Counted from the stretch's first letter, positions 1 through 9,665 are shown. The stretch: DNA of 64,000 bases from Streptomyces iconiensis (GCF_028657195.3 NZ_JANCPR020000002.1:284571-348570), one strand, 5' to 3'. Notes: generated by a model not told the origin, from the letters alone. Numbers and translations: made by a program.

Positions 1-51
1 GCACGAGCTGGACGTGCGCGGGTGCGCCGATTATCTGGGGGAGTTCGATCC

Positions 52-1287
52 ATGTCTCTCATACGCGGACGCGGGCACAGACGTCCGGTTCTCGCGCTGG
101 CCGCCGCCGTGGCGGCCCTGACGGTCTCCGCGACGGCCTGCGGCTCGGACGGCGACGACGACGGCAAGCGTGACGCCGCCAAGCCCGCGACCTCGGAAGC
201 GGCGAAGGACGACGGCGAGAAGAGTGGCGAGCGGGACAAGGAGCGGTTGGGCATTCCGGACAAGCTTCCGGAGGATCTGCCCACCTCACTGGAGGACCTC
301 GACAAGTGGCGCGGCGGCGCCTGGAAGAACTGGAAGCAGGACCAATGGCTGCGTGATGCCGCAGACTTCGTCAATCCGTACATCAAGGGCCACTGGAATC
401 CCGAACGCCTGAAGAAGGCCGAGGACAACGAGAAGCAGGTCCCCGCCGACATCAAGAGCGCCTCCGGCTCCGGGGCCGGCGAGTCCGAGCCGCGTCCGGT
501 CAAGGCCCAGGACGTGCCGACGCCCTACTCCACGAACGCGGCGCCCGTCGGGAAGGTCCTCATGGACACTCCCGAGGGCCCGATGGTCTGCTCCGGCACC
601 GTCGTGCAGGACCCGCGCAATCCAGGCAAGTCCAACCTCGTGGCCACGGCCGGACACTGCGTGCACTCGGGCAAGAGCGGCGGCTGGCTCCGGAACATCT
701 CGTTCATCCCGTCCTACAACGACAAGGGCCTCTCGCGGTCCGCGCTGGAGAACGCGAGCGCGCAGGACCTCGCACCGTACGGACAGTGGTGGGTCAAGTG
801 GGCCCAGACCACCGACTACTGGATCAAGAAGGGGGCCAAGTCCGGTGGCGGCGGCTCCCAGCAGGACTTCGCGGTGCTCCGGGTCGAGTCCGTGAACAAG
901 AACGCCAAGTCGCTGGAGGAGACGGTCGGCAACGCGCTGAAGGTCAACTTCAAGACGCCTGCGGCCTCCCGTATCCGGGGCGTCAGCTCCTTCGGTTACC
1001 CCGCGGCTCCGCCTTTCGACGGCGCGAAGATGTTCCGGTGCTCCGACAGGCCGGGGAATCTCACGATCGACCCGTCACAACCCGCGCTGTACCGCATCGG
1101 CTGCACGATGACCGGCGGGTCGTCCGGTGGTGGCTGGTTGGTCAACGGCACGTCCGGCAAGGCGGAGCTGGTGTCGGTCAACTCGATCGGCCCGCAGCCC
1201 GCGACCTGGCTCGCGGGGCCCAGGCTGGGCCCGACGGCCAAGGGTGTCTATGACGCCATCAGCAAGAAGTTCGCCGGCAGGGACTGA
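52..1287 (+). CDS. Secreted trypsin-fold serine protease, putative lipoprotein
   Basis: A 411-residue protein begins with a basic stretch and hydrophobic core (residues 1-29) and a candidate lipobox ending SATAC at Cys30, so it is probably exported and lipid-anchored. A charged linker of about 150 residues leads to a chymotrypsin-fold domain with all three catalytic residues visible: His202 in ATAGHC, Asp272 in QDFAVL and Ser358 in GGSSGG. This resembles bacterial V8/trypsin-like peptidases; the substrate is unknown. ATG at 52 is chosen over the upstream in-frame GTG at 22 because a G-rich Shine-Dalgarno stretch (37-43) lies 8 nt before it and the signal peptide then starts at its natural Met. 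The lipobox has Ala instead of Leu at -3, so lipidation is an inference. The gene runs into a strong bidirectional terminator shared with hflX. Confidence 0.88.
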   Translation: MSLIRGRGHRRPVLALAAAVAALTVSATACGSDGDDDGKRDAAKPATSEAAKDDGEKSGERDKERLGIPDKLPEDLPTSLEDLDKWRGGAWKNWKQDQWLRDAADFVNPYIKGHWNPERLKKAEDNEKQVPADIKSASGSGAGESEPRPVKAQDVPTPYSTNAAPVGKVLMDTPEGPMVCSGTVVQDPRNPGKSNLVATAGHCVHSGKSGGWLRNISFIPSYNDKGLSRSALENASAQDLAPYGQWWVKWAQTTDYWIKKGAKSGGGGSQQDFAVLRVESVNKNAKSLEETVGNALKVNFKTPAASRIRGVSSFGYPAAPPFDGAKMFRCSDRPGNLTIDPSQPALYRIGCTMTGGSSGGGWLVNGTSGKAELVSVNSIGPQPATWLAGPRLGPTAKGVYDAISKKFAGRD

Positions 1288-1318
1288 ACCGGTCCCGTCC
1301 GCACGCGGGCGCGCACAG

Positions 1319-1358
1319 ACGGAGGCCCGCTCCCCTCGGAAGGGGAGCGGGCCTCCGT
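1319..1358. terminator. Bidirectional hairpin terminator between protease and hflX
   Basis: Perfect 18-bp inverted repeat (arms 1319-1336 and 1341-1358) around the tetraloop CGGA, lying between two convergent stop codons. There is no U-tract, as is common in Streptomyces. Confidence 0.85.
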
Positions 1359-1401
1359 GGCGTTCGCTTGCCCGGCATGCGAGGCCGCGGCCTCGCCGGG
1401 C

Positions 1402-2904
1402 TCAGGCCACCGGCTGGAACTTCCGCAGCTCCGAGGCCAGTTCCTCGTGCACCCGCACCTTGAGCAGGGTGCCCTGGTCGGTGTGCTCCTCGGAGACCAC
1501 CTCGCCGTTGTTGTACACGAGAGAGACCAGCTTGCCCTCGGTGTAGGGCAGCAGGACCTCCAGCTCGACGGAGGGGTGCGGCAGTTCGACGTCGATCAGC
1601 TCGCGCAGGTCGTCGACGCCCTGGCCGGTACGGGCCGAGACGAGCAGCGCGTGCTTCTCGGTGCGCAGGAGCCTCTGGAGCACGAGGGGGTCGGCGGCGT
1701 CCGCCTTGTTGACCACCACGATCTCCGGCACGTGGGTCGCGCCCACGTCCCTGATCACCTCGCGTACGGAGGCGAGCTGCTCCTCGGGAGCGGGATGCGC
1801 GCCGTCCACCACGTGCAGGATGAGATCGGCGTCACCGACCTCCTCCATGGTGGAGCGGAACGCCTCCACGAGGTGGTGCGGAAGGTGGCGTACGAAGCCG
1901 ACGGTGTCCGCCAGCGTGTACGCCCTGCCGCTCGGCGTCTCCGCCTTGCGCACGGTCGGGTCGAGGGTGGCGAACAGCGAGTTCTCCACCAGGACGCCCG
2001 CGCCCGTGAGCCGGTTGAGGAGCGAGGACTTGCCCGCGTTGGTGTATCCGGCGATGGCGACCGAAGGCACCTTGTGACGCTTGCGGTCCTGGCGCTGGAC
2101 ATCACGCCCGGTCTTCATCTCCGCGATCTCGCGGCGCATCTTCGCCATCTTCTCGCGAATGCGCCGGCGGTCGGTCTCGATCTTGGTCTCACCGGGGCCA
2201 CGCGTGGCCATGCCGCCACCGGCGGAACCGGAGCCACCGCCGGAGCCGCCGCCACCCATCTGACGGGAGAGCGACTGACCCCAGCCACGCAGCCTGGGCA
2301 GCATGTAGTTCATCTGTGCCAGCGCCACCTGCGCCTTGCCCTCACGGGACTTGGCGTGCTGCGCGAAGATGTCCAGGATCAGCGCCGTACGGTCAACGAC
2401 CTTGACCTTGACGACATCTTCGAGGTGGATGAGCTGGCCCGGGGTCAGCTCGCCGTCACACACCACCGTGTCAGCGCCGGTCTCCATGACGAGATCCCGC
2501 AGCTCGGCGGCCTTGCCCGAACCGATGTACGTCGCGGCGTCCGGCTTGTCGCGGCGCTGGATGACACCGTCGAGCACCTGGGCACCGGCCGTCTCCGCGA
2601 GTGCGGCGAGTTCGGCGAGCGAGTTGTCGGCGTCGACCGCTGTACCTGAGGTCCAGACGCCGACCAGCACCACGCGCTCCAGGCGCAGCTGCCGGTACTC
2701 GACCTCTGTGACGTCCTCCAGCTCGGTGGAGAGACCGGCCACTCGCCGCAGCGCCGCCCGCTCCGAGCGGTCGAGCTGATCACCATCACGATCCTCGTCG
2801 AGGACGTGACTCAGAGCGACGTCCTCTTCCATCAGGGCGTCGGCTCGGCGGTTCGTCTGGGCGATGCGCTGGCCGTTCTGTGGAAGGGAAGAGGAGAGGG
2901 TCAA
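1402..2904 (-). CDS. hflX: Ribosome-associated GTPase HflX
   Basis: A 500-residue GTPase of the HflX family, known to split stalled ribosomes after stress. The N-terminal HflX domain includes the TYIGSGK region. A flexible Gly/Ser loop precedes the MATRGPGE segment. The G domain follows with G1 GYTNAGKSS near residue 290, G3 DTVGF and G4 NKAD, then a short C-terminal domain. Length and domain order are normal for actinobacteria. The start is TTG at 2904, supported by AGGA 5 nt upstream; a later start would leave most of the protein intact. The gap to the upstream M1 peptidase (2905-3116) holds a 7-bp hairpin at 3015-3034 (GCGACCA/TGGTCGC) that could be a weak terminator. Confidence 0.95.
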   Translation of the reverse strand: MTLSSSLPQNGQRIAQTNRRADALMEEDVALSHVLDEDRDGDQLDRSERAALRRVAGLSTELEDVTEVEYRQLRLERVVLVGVWTSGTAVDADNSLAELAALAETAGAQVLDGVIQRRDKPDAATYIGSGKAAELRDLVMETGADTVVCDGELTPGQLIHLEDVVKVKVVDRTALILDIFAQHAKSREGKAQVALAQMNYMLPRLRGWGQSLSRQMGGGGSGGGSGSAGGGMATRGPGETKIETDRRRIREKMAKMRREIAEMKTGRDVQRQDRKRHKVPSVAIAGYTNAGKSSLLNRLTGAGVLVENSLFATLDPTVRKAETPSGRAYTLADTVGFVRHLPHHLVEAFRSTMEEVGDADLILHVVDGAHPAPEEQLASVREVIRDVGATHVPEIVVVNKADAADPLVLQRLLRTEKHALLVSARTGQGVDDLRELIDVELPHPSVELEVLLPYTEGKLVSLVYNNGEVVSEEHTDQGTLLKVRVHEELASELRKFQPVA

Positions 2905-3116
2905 GTGGATCCTTAAGGTCGAGGAATGCTTGCGTACTCAGAGAACGCCCATGCGGCGGGGAAGATTCCCCCCACCGGCGTTCTTCCACGGCCCCGCGGC
3001 CCTGTGGAGGCCCCGCGACCACAGTGATGGTCGCACGGGGGCGCCCCGCCGTCACCCGTATTTGCACGGGAGCGGGCGGGTGTGAGCACCGGCACGAGGC
3101 GGGGCGGCGAAGCTGT

Positions 3117-4571
3117 TCAGCGCGTGCGCCAGTCGGGGTGGCCCGGCATGGGCGGAGTGCGCTCTCCGTAGAGCCACTTCTTCAGGAAAGCGGTCTGGTC
3201 CTGTCCGGACACCTCGCCGGCCAGAGCCATGAAGTCCGAGGCCGAGGCGTTGCCGTCGCGGTGCCGGGCGATCCACTCGCGCTGGAGGCGGGCGAACGCC
3301 TCGGCCCCGATCCTCTCGCGCAGCGCGTAGAGCACGATCGCGGAACCGTCGTAGACCATGCTGGTGAACAGCTCCGTCTTGCCGCCCTCCTTCGAGGGCT
3401 TGAGCGCGGCGGGTGGGCCGAACCGCTTGCGCAGCGTGTCCGACTGGCGGTACGCCTCTCGGGCCCTGCGCTCCACGGCCGGGCCGCCCCGTTCGGCGCC
3501 GTAGCTCCACTCGTACCACGTGGCATGGCCCTCGTTCAGCCACAGGTCGCCCCACCTGCGCGGAGTGACGCTGTTGCCGAACCACTGGTGTGCCAGTTCG
3601 TGCACCATCAGTGACTGCTTGTACCAGGACGGGTACGAGCGCGACGTCAGCAGCTCCCGTTCGAAGAGCGACAGCGTCTGGGTCTCCAGCTCGAAACCGG
3701 TCTGCGCGTCGGCCGCGAGGATCCCGTAGTTCTCGAACGGATAGCGCCCCGCGTGCCGTTCCATCCATGCGATCTGTTCCTTCGTCCTGTCCAGCCAGGG
3801 TGCGAGGGCCTTGCGCTGCGCGACGGGCACTACATGGCGCAGCGGCAGACCGTGCGGCCCCTGGGAGCGCACCACGGCCGAGCGGCCGATGGAGACCTGC
3901 GCCAGCTCGGTCGCCATGGGGTGCATGTGACGGTACGTCCAGACCGTGTTGTCCCCGGCTCGCGTCCTGCCGGCCGGCAGCCCGCCGGCGACCACCGTGA
4001 CGGCGCGGGGAGCGGTGACGTGGAAGGTGAACATCGCCTTGTCGGAGGGGTGGTCGTTGGAGGGGAAGACCCGGTGCGCCGCGTCGGCCTGGTTGGCCAT
4101 GGCCAGACCGTCCGTGGTGCGCAGCCACCCTCCGTTCGGGGTCGAAGGGCTACTGGTGTGCCGTACGTCGACGCGTAGTGGTGTGCCGCGCCGCAGCGGA
4201 GCGGCCGGGGTGATCACGAGATCCTCGCCCGCGCGCGCGTGGCGTGCCGGAAGGCCGTTGACCCGCACGGAGCGCACCTCGCCGCCCGCGAAGTCGAGGT
4301 TGAAGCGGTCCATCCCGTCCCCGGTGACCGTGGCGTCGATCTTCGTACGGGCGCTCAGCGGCTTGCTGTTGTCCCCGCTGTAGCGGAATGCGATGTCGTA
4401 CGCGCGCACGTCGTAGCCCGGGTTGCCGAGCTGGGGGAACAGACGGTCGCCGATGCCTGCGGGCTCGGGGGCGGGAAGGGCGGCGGCGACGAGGGTGAGG
4501 ACGGCGGCGGTGACCGTTCCCGCGACGGCGCAGCGGCGATGGAATCCAGCGCGTGAGCGTGTGAGGGGCAT
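3117..4571 (-). CDS. Secreted M1-family zinc metallopeptidase
   Basis: A 484-residue protein with an N-terminal signal-type segment (Arg-rich start, then hydrophobic AVLTLVAAALP) and an M1 aminopeptidase-like body. The gluzincin motif HELAH is followed 18 residues later by the third zinc ligand in LNEG. The FELETQ segment about 40 residues upstream takes the place of the GAMEN substrate motif, so N-terminal substrate recognition differs from classical PepN. At about half the length of PepN, it has the N-terminal beta domain and catalytic domain but lacks the large C-terminal helical domain. It is probably an exported peptidase. The upstream Shine-Dalgarno is weak, so the start rests on the signal peptide. 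The gap between it and rshA is 188 bp. Confidence 0.88.
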   Translation of the reverse strand: MPLTRSRAGFHRRCAVAGTVTAAVLTLVAAALPAPEPAGIGDRLFPQLGNPGYDVRAYDIAFRYSGDNSKPLSARTKIDATVTGDGMDRFNLDFAGGEVRSVRVNGLPARHARAGEDLVITPAAPLRRGTPLRVDVRHTSSPSTPNGGWLRTTDGLAMANQADAAHRVFPSNDHPSDKAMFTFHVTAPRAVTVVAGGLPAGRTRAGDNTVWTYRHMHPMATELAQVSIGRSAVVRSQGPHGLPLRHVVPVAQRKALAPWLDRTKEQIAWMERHAGRYPFENYGILAADAQTGFELETQTLSLFERELLTSRSYPSWYKQSLMVHELAHQWFGNSVTPRRWGDLWLNEGHATWYEWSYGAERGGPAVERRAREAYRQSDTLRKRFGPPAALKPSKEGGKTELFTSMVYDGSAIVLYALRERIGAEAFARLQREWIARHRDGNASASDFMALAGEVSGQDQTAFLKKWLYGERTPPMPGHPDWRTR

Positions 4572-4759
4572 ACACCATCGCTACCAGCGCCCGGAGCCCC
4601 GCCAGGCGTAGCACGGGCGTGTCCACCCGAACGAGTTCGCGGCGCACGTTCGGCGACCGGTGGTGCGGCGGCCCGAGAGCGGTGCCGCGGCGGCTGCGAG
4701 CCGGGGTTCATGAGCCGGAGCCTGGAGCCGGGCTCAGCAGCCGGGGTCCGCGGCCGGGC

Positions 4760-6886
4760 TCAGCCCGTGGTCAGATCGTGTACCGCGCGGGTCACGTCGT
4801 AGACGCCAGGGACCCGCCGCATGGCGCGCATCAGCGCGGGAAGCCCTTTGGCGTCGGGGAGTTGGAGCGTGTATGTGTGGCGCACGCGCTGCTCGCGCGG
4901 GGGTTCGACATCGGCGGAGACCACGGCGGCGCCCTCGGCCGCGATGGTCTCGGTGAGGTCGGCCAGCAGATGCGCCCGGCCGAACGCCTCGGCCCGCAGC
5001 GTGACCCGGCATCCGGCCGCGCCCTGTTCCCAGCGCACCGGAAGCGTGGGGCGCCCGGCGGACAACATGCGCGCGACGGCCCGGCAGGTGTCGCGGTGGA
5101 CGGTGACGGCGCCACCGCGCACGGGGAACCCGATGACCGCGTCGGACGGCACAGGGGTGCAGCAGCGTGCGAGCCGTACGGGGGTGTCCGGCCGGCCCGG
5201 GACGACGGGGGTGCTCTCGGTCGGCTGGTCGCTCAGCTCCTCGACGGCATCGTCAGGGCCGGGCGTGTCCGCGTCATGCGTCCCTGCGAGTGTTCCGTCC
5301 GCGCTGCCGGTGTCGTTCTCCGCCGTGGCCTGGGCATGTGCGGAGAGCCACTGCCGGATGGCGATGCGCGCGGCCGGTGTCCGTACGTGGTCGAGCCACT
5401 CCGGGGACGGACCTGAGGGGCTGCCGTTGGCAGGCTCCAGGAAGAGCTGCACGGCGTCACCGTCCCGCAGAACCGTGCTGAGCGCGGTCAGGCGGCCGTT
5501 GACGCGCGCCCCGATACATCGGTGGCCTGCCTCTCCCAGCCGGGCGTAGGCGGTGTCGACGCAGGTGGCACCGGCGGGCAGCGGGAGCGCGCCGCCACCC
5601 GGTGCCTCGGCGCCCGGCGCAGCGCAGTAGACGGTGATCTCCCGGTCCTGGGCCAGCTCGTCGCGCAGTTCCGTCCAGAAGGTGTTCGGGTCGGGCGCGT
5701 GGCTCTGCCACTCCAGGAGCCGCGAGAGCCAGCCGGGCCTTGTCGGGTCGGCCCGCTCCCCCGGGTTCTCCTCCGCTGTCTCCTGTCCGCCCTCCGCCGC
5801 CGCGTGCGGATCGCCGAGCGCGATCACGCCCGCCTCGGCGACGCGGTGCATACGGCGGGTACGCACGAGAACCTCGGCCACGCGCCCGCTGTCGTCGGCG
5901 ATGGCGGTGTGCAGTGACTGGTAGAGGTTGAACTTGGGCGACGCGATGAAGTCCTTGAACTCCGTGATCACCGGCGTGAAGCAGGTGTGCAGCTCGCCGA
6001 GCACGGCGTAGCAGTCGGCGTCCTCACCGACGAGGATCAGCAGTCGGCCGAAGTCGCAGGGGCCCAGCTCACCGCGTTTGAGCCACAGCCGGTGCACGGA
6101 GACGGTGTGCCGGGGGCGGATGAGGACCTGTGCGTTGATCCCGGCCTCGCGGAGCAGCCGACGTGCCTGCGCCGCCACGCCGGTGAGCGGGTCGAGGCGT
6201 TCGGTGTGTTCGCGGACCAACTCCCGTGTCCTGGCGTGCTCCTCGGGGTGCAGGATCGCGAAGACCAGGTCTTCCAGCTCGCTCTTGAGCGCCTGGACGC
6301 CGAGGCGTTCGGCGAGCGGAATGAGCACGTCCCTGGTGACCTTGGCGATGCGTTCCTGCTTCTCGGGGCGCATCACGCCCAGGGTGCGCATGTTGTGCAG
6401 CCGGTCGGCGAGCTTGATCGACATGACGCGGACATCGTTGCCGGTGGCGACGAGCATCTTGCGGAAGGTCTCCGGCTCGGCCGCCGTTCCGTAGTCGACC
6501 TTCTCCAACTTCGTGACGCCGTCGACCAGATAGCAGACCTCGTCGCCGAACTCCTCGCGCACCTGGTCGAGCGTCACCTCGGTGTCCTCGACGGTGTCGT
6601 GCAGCAAAGAAGCGGTGAGAGTGGTGGTCTCGGCGCCGAGTTGCGCGAGCAGGAGCGTGACGGCGAGGGGATGGGTGATGTACGGCTCACCGCTCTTGCG
6701 CGTCTGCCCCCTGTGCGAGGACTCCGCGAGCACATAGGCCCTGCGCAGAGCACGGAGGTCGGCTCCCGGGTGGAGAGCCCTGTGCACCTTGGCCACGTGT
6801 TCGATGGCATCCGGCAGGGAGCCCCTGGACGTTCCGCCCAGCACGGCGGCCCTGCTGAGCTTCCGCAGATTGCGCACCGCGCTCAT
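4760..6886 (-). CDS. rshA: RelA/SpoT-family (p)ppGpp protein RshA
   Basis: A 708-residue long RSH protein. Order: HD hydrolase domain with His58, His72, His96-Asp97, Glu100-Asp101 and DRLHNMRTL (161-169), all expected residues present; synthetase-like domain about 245-350; TGS domain; a Cys-Cys region (RCCTPV); C-terminal ACT-like domain. The synthetase motifs are partly degenerate: RPRH at 257-260 instead of RxKH, CDFGRLL at 277-283 instead of DxxAxR, NLYQSLHT instead of NGYQSxHT. It therefore looks able to hydrolyse (p)ppGpp, while synthesis is uncertain. Streptomyces carry a main relA elsewhere and this second homologue beside dapF, which is why I call it rshA. ATG at 6886 has GGGAGGTG about 4 nt upstream; an upstream in-frame start at 6946 has no such site. 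Confidence 0.9.
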   Translation of the reverse strand: MSAVRNLRKLSRAAVLGGTSRGSLPDAIEHVAKVHRALHPGADLRALRRAYVLAESSHRGQTRKSGEPYITHPLAVTLLLAQLGAETTTLTASLLHDTVEDTEVTLDQVREEFGDEVCYLVDGVTKLEKVDYGTAAEPETFRKMLVATGNDVRVMSIKLADRLHNMRTLGVMRPEKQERIAKVTRDVLIPLAERLGVQALKSELEDLVFAILHPEEHARTRELVREHTERLDPLTGVAAQARRLLREAGINAQVLIRPRHTVSVHRLWLKRGELGPCDFGRLLILVGEDADCYAVLGELHTCFTPVITEFKDFIASPKFNLYQSLHTAIADDSGRVAEVLVRTRRMHRVAEAGVIALGDPHAAAEGGQETAEENPGERADPTRPGWLSRLLEWQSHAPDPNTFWTELRDELAQDREITVYCAAPGAEAPGGGALPLPAGATCVDTAYARLGEAGHRCIGARVNGRLTALSTVLRDGDAVQLFLEPANGSPSGPSPEWLDHVRTPAARIAIRQWLSAHAQATAENDTGSADGTLAGTHDADTPGPDDAVEELSDQPTESTPVVPGRPDTPVRLARCCTPVPSDAVIGFPVRGGAVTVHRDTCRAVARMLSAGRPTLPVRWEQGAAGCRVTLRAEAFGRAHLLADLTETIAAEGAAVVSADVEPPREQRVRHTYTLQLPDAKGLPALMRAMRRVPGVYDVTRAVHDLTTG

Positions 6887-7015
6887 GGGCACCTCCCGCT
6901 CTGCCGCGCCCCCGGGCCGGGGATGCGATGCTACAGACCCCATCACGCACCGCTGACCGGGTATTGCCCACCGTGAGCGGGATCACCCCATCGTGCGACG
7001 TTTACGCCCGGGCCC

Positions 7016-7927
7016 TTACGGAAGCGGGATGGAATCGATTCTGCCTTCGGCGACGATGACGGCCGGGCCGGTCATCTCGATCTCGCCGTCGGTCCGTTCA
7101 GTGATGACCAGTCGTCCACCGGGCACATCCACGGTGTAGGTCACGGGGACGCCGTCCTTCTGGGGATCGGCACCGTCCCTGCGCGCAGCCGCGACCATCA
7201 CGGCGCAGGCGCCGGTACCGCACGAGCGGGTCTCTCCCGAGCCGCGCTCGTGCACGCGCAGCGCGACGTGCCGGGGGCCCCGGTCGACGACGAACTCGAC
7301 GTTCACGCCCTCCGGGTAGGCGGAGGCCGGCGCGGTCTCAGGGGCGTCCAGCAGCGGTCCGGCATCGGCGAGATCGCCGACGAAGGCGACGGCGTGCGGA
7401 TTGCCCATGCTCACCTTGCGCGCGGGCCAGCTCCGGCCCGCCGCACGTACCGTGACCTCGCCATCGGCACCCTGGGGAAGTCCCGCCCTGCCCATCGCGA
7501 CGGTGATGTCACCCTCGTCCTTGGCGATGTGGGCCCTGCGCACTCCCGCGCGGGTCGCGAAGGTGAGGTCACCGGGCTGAACGAGACCGGCGCGCTGCAA
7601 GTAGCGTGCGAAGACCCGGGCCCCGTTGCCGCACATCTCCGCGACGGAGCCGTCGCCGTTGCGGTAGTCCATGAACCACTCCGCGTCACCGGCCATGGCC
7701 CTGGCGTCGGGGTGCGCGGCGGAACGCACGACACGTAGCACTCCGTCGGCGCCGATACCCGCCCTCCGGTCGCACAGGCGGGCCACCTCCGGCGCGGACA
7801 GCTCAAGTCCGCCTTCCGGATCGGGGATGATCACGAAGTCGTTCTCCGTACCGTGGCCCTTGAGGAACTGGAACGGCACGTCCTGCGCACTGGTCACGTT
7901 CTCGATCGTACGGGACACGTGCATCAC
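7016..7927 (-). CDS. dapF: Diaminopimelate epimerase
   Basis: DapF converts LL- to meso-diaminopimelate for lysine and peptidoglycan; LL-DAP itself is used in Streptomyces cell walls. Both catalytic cysteines are visible, in EMCGNGAR and RSCGTGAC, as is the N-terminal FLKGHGTENDF segment equivalent to the usual GLGNDF. It is 303 residues if started at the GTG at 7927, which directly follows the stop of the upstream membrane-protein gene (translational coupling). The next codon is ATG (7924), an equally possible start, and no clear Shine-Dalgarno separates them. A GTG further in, just before the DapF domain, is a third option. Confidence 0.95.
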   Translation of the reverse strand: MMHVSRTIENVTSAQDVPFQFLKGHGTENDFVIIPDPEGGLELSAPEVARLCDRRAGIGADGVLRVVRSAAHPDARAMAGDAEWFMDYRNGDGSVAEMCGNGARVFARYLQRAGLVQPGDLTFATRAGVRRAHIAKDEGDITVAMGRAGLPQGADGEVTVRAAGRSWPARKVSMGNPHAVAFVGDLADAGPLLDAPETAPASAYPEGVNVEFVVDRGPRHVALRVHERGSGETRSCGTGACAVMVAAARRDGADPQKDGVPVTYTVDVPGGRLVITERTDGEIEMTGPAVIVAEGRIDSIPLP

Positions 7928-8407
7928 TCAACGAAGCCGGTCGACGCGCCAGACGGCGAGGACCACGACAGTGGCCACCAGCACCGCGTACACGAGGACC
8001 ACACGCCAGTCGGGTCGCCCGCCCGAGCCCCGGGCCGGGAGCCCGGGCCAGGTGTGCCCCACCCGGCGCGCTGCCATGACACCCCACCCGGCGGCGCAGC
8101 CGCACAGCAGCAGGCCGAGCATGGAGACGACGGCGCCTGAGCTGCCGCCCGGCTCGAAGGCGAGCGGAAAGGCGAACATCAGCGAACCCAGTGCGCCCAG
8201 TACCACGATGGGTGCGAGCTGCCACAGTCTCAGCTTCCGCTGGGGGCGCAGCTCCTGCGGCTCCACGGGAGGTTCGGCTGCGTCGGCCGGGGACCCGTCA
8301 TGGTCCCGGGCGGCCGAGGGGTCCACGGCGGGCTCCTCTGTCGGGTCCTGCACACGGCGCACATCGTTCACCGGTGTCTCTTCGTTGTCACGAGGGCCGG
8401 CCTCCAT
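7928..8407 (-). CDS. Small integral membrane protein, unknown function
   Basis: A 159-residue protein with an acidic, Pro-rich hydrophilic first half, then three hydrophobic segments (APIVVLGALGSLMFAFP, VVSMLGLLLCGCAAGWGVM and VVLVYAVLVATVVVLAVW) that look like transmembrane helices. I do not recognise a family. ATG at 8407 is chosen because GGGAGGG lies 9 nt upstream; a longer form from GTG at 8437 would place that site inside the gene. Its stop codon abuts the start of dapF, so the two are probably co-translated. It lies in the miaA - this gene - dapF - rshA run and its place there may be conserved. Confidence 0.72.
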   Translation of the reverse strand: MEAGPRDNEETPVNDVRRVQDPTEEPAVDPSAARDHDGSPADAAEPPVEPQELRPQRKLRLWQLAPIVVLGALGSLMFAFPLAFEPGGSSGAVVSMLGLLLCGCAAGWGVMAARRVGHTWPGLPARGSGGRPDWRVVLVYAVLVATVVVLAVWRVDRLR

Positions 8408-8515
8408 CGCCACATGCCCTCCCAACTCCGGCTTCACGGCTCCGAACGATGGTCGATGATGGCACGCCGCACGTAACGGAATCGGCCTGCGGCGCTTCCC
8501 GATGCCATTGCGTGA

Positions 8516-9484
8516 TCAGGCTGTGACCGCACCCGTGAGCAACGCCATTGCGCGTCCGGGGAGTTCCGCGCGGTCCGCCGCCGCTCCACTGAGCCACCGC
8601 ACGCGCGGATCCCGGCGGAACCACGAGTCCTGGCGGCGCGCGAAGCGCTTCGTCGCACGTACGGTCTCGGCCCGCGCGGCCTCGTCCGTGCACTCGCCCG
8701 CGAGCGAGGCGAGCACCTGCTGGTAGCCGAGAGCGCGGGAGGCGGTGCGCCCCTCTCGGAGCCCTTCCGCCTCCAGCGCGCGCACCTCGTCGACCAGTCC
8801 CGCCTCCCACATGCGGTCGACGCGCGTGGCGATACGCGCGTCGAGTTCCGCGCGGGTGACATCGACGCCGATCTGGACGGTGTCGTAGACGGACTCGTGC
8901 CCCGGGAGGTTCGCCGTGAAGGGCCGCCCGGTGATCTCGATGACCTCCAGGGCCCGCACGATGCGACGGCCGTTGCTGGGCAGAATCGCGCGCCCCGCGT
9001 CGGGGTCGGCGCCGGCCAGTCGCGCGTGCAGCTGACCGGGCCCCTGCTCGGCCAGCTCGGCCTCCAGCCGGGCGCGCACGGCGGGATCCGTGCCCGGGAA
9101 CTCCATGGCGTCCAGCGCGCCGCGCACGTACAGCCCCGAGCCGCCCACCAGGACGGGGACGCGGCCTTCCGCGCGCAGCCTGTCGATCTCGGCGCGGGCG
9201 AGCCTCTGGTACTCGGCGACGCTCGCCGCGACGGTGACGTCCCAGATGTCGAGCAGATGGTGCGGCACGCCCTGGCGCTCCTCGACGGTGAGCTTGGCCG
9301 TGCCGATGTCCATGCCCCGGTACAGCTGCATCGAGTCCGCGTTGACGACTTCACCGCCCAGCTCGCGGGCGAGGTGGACGCCCAGGTCGGACTTGCCTGC
9401 CGCGGTGGGGCCCACAACGGCCACGACCGGCGGGAGCTGCGACGGAGTGCGAGCGGGATGCGGAGTTGAATCTGCGGCGTTCAC
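8516..9484 (-). CDS. miaA: tRNA dimethylallyltransferase MiaA
   Basis: MiaA transfers the dimethylallyl group to A37 of tRNAs reading UNN codons, the first step of ms2i6A synthesis. MiaB, which completes the modification, is encoded 2 kb away. The 322-residue sequence shows the P-loop GPTAAGKSD, the DSMQLYRGMDIGTAK segment, VGGSGLY, and the C-terminal RRQDSWFRRD motif. Length and motif order are typical. It is divergent from the gene at 9666 across 181 bp. Confidence 0.97.
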   Translation of the reverse strand: MNAADSTPHPARTPSQLPPVVAVVGPTAAGKSDLGVHLARELGGEVVNADSMQLYRGMDIGTAKLTVEERQGVPHHLLDIWDVTVAASVAEYQRLARAEIDRLRAEGRVPVLVGGSGLYVRGALDAMEFPGTDPAVRARLEAELAEQGPGQLHARLAGADPDAGRAILPSNGRRIVRALEVIEITGRPFTANLPGHESVYDTVQIGVDVTRAELDARIATRVDRMWEAGLVDEVRALEAEGLREGRTASRALGYQQVLASLAGECTDEAARAETVRATKRFARRQDSWFRRDPRVRWLSGAAADRAELPGRAMALLTGAVTA

Positions 9485-9665
9485 TGCGTAAGTGTCGCAA
9501 ACCTCCCGTCACCTTCTCGAACGAGCTACGTGACGCTCCGCTTACGGAGTCGTTGCCCGTTGCGAGGTTCCGACAGCCGGTTACCGCACCGGTACCTCGG
9601 GGCGACGCAATGAGACGCTCCGCGAGCGCGGGATTTCGCCCACACGAGTACGATCTGGAGCAGAT

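Noticed and set aside
22..51. GTG at 22 as the start of the serine protease
   Set aside because: It has no ribosome-binding site in view and would place ten residues before a good signal peptide; ATG at 52 has a Shine-Dalgarno at 8 nt.
1357..2649. Rightward 430-codon frame antisense to hflX
   Set aside because: His/Leu/Gly-rich composition typical of GC-rich antisense frames; hflX on the other strand is unambiguous.
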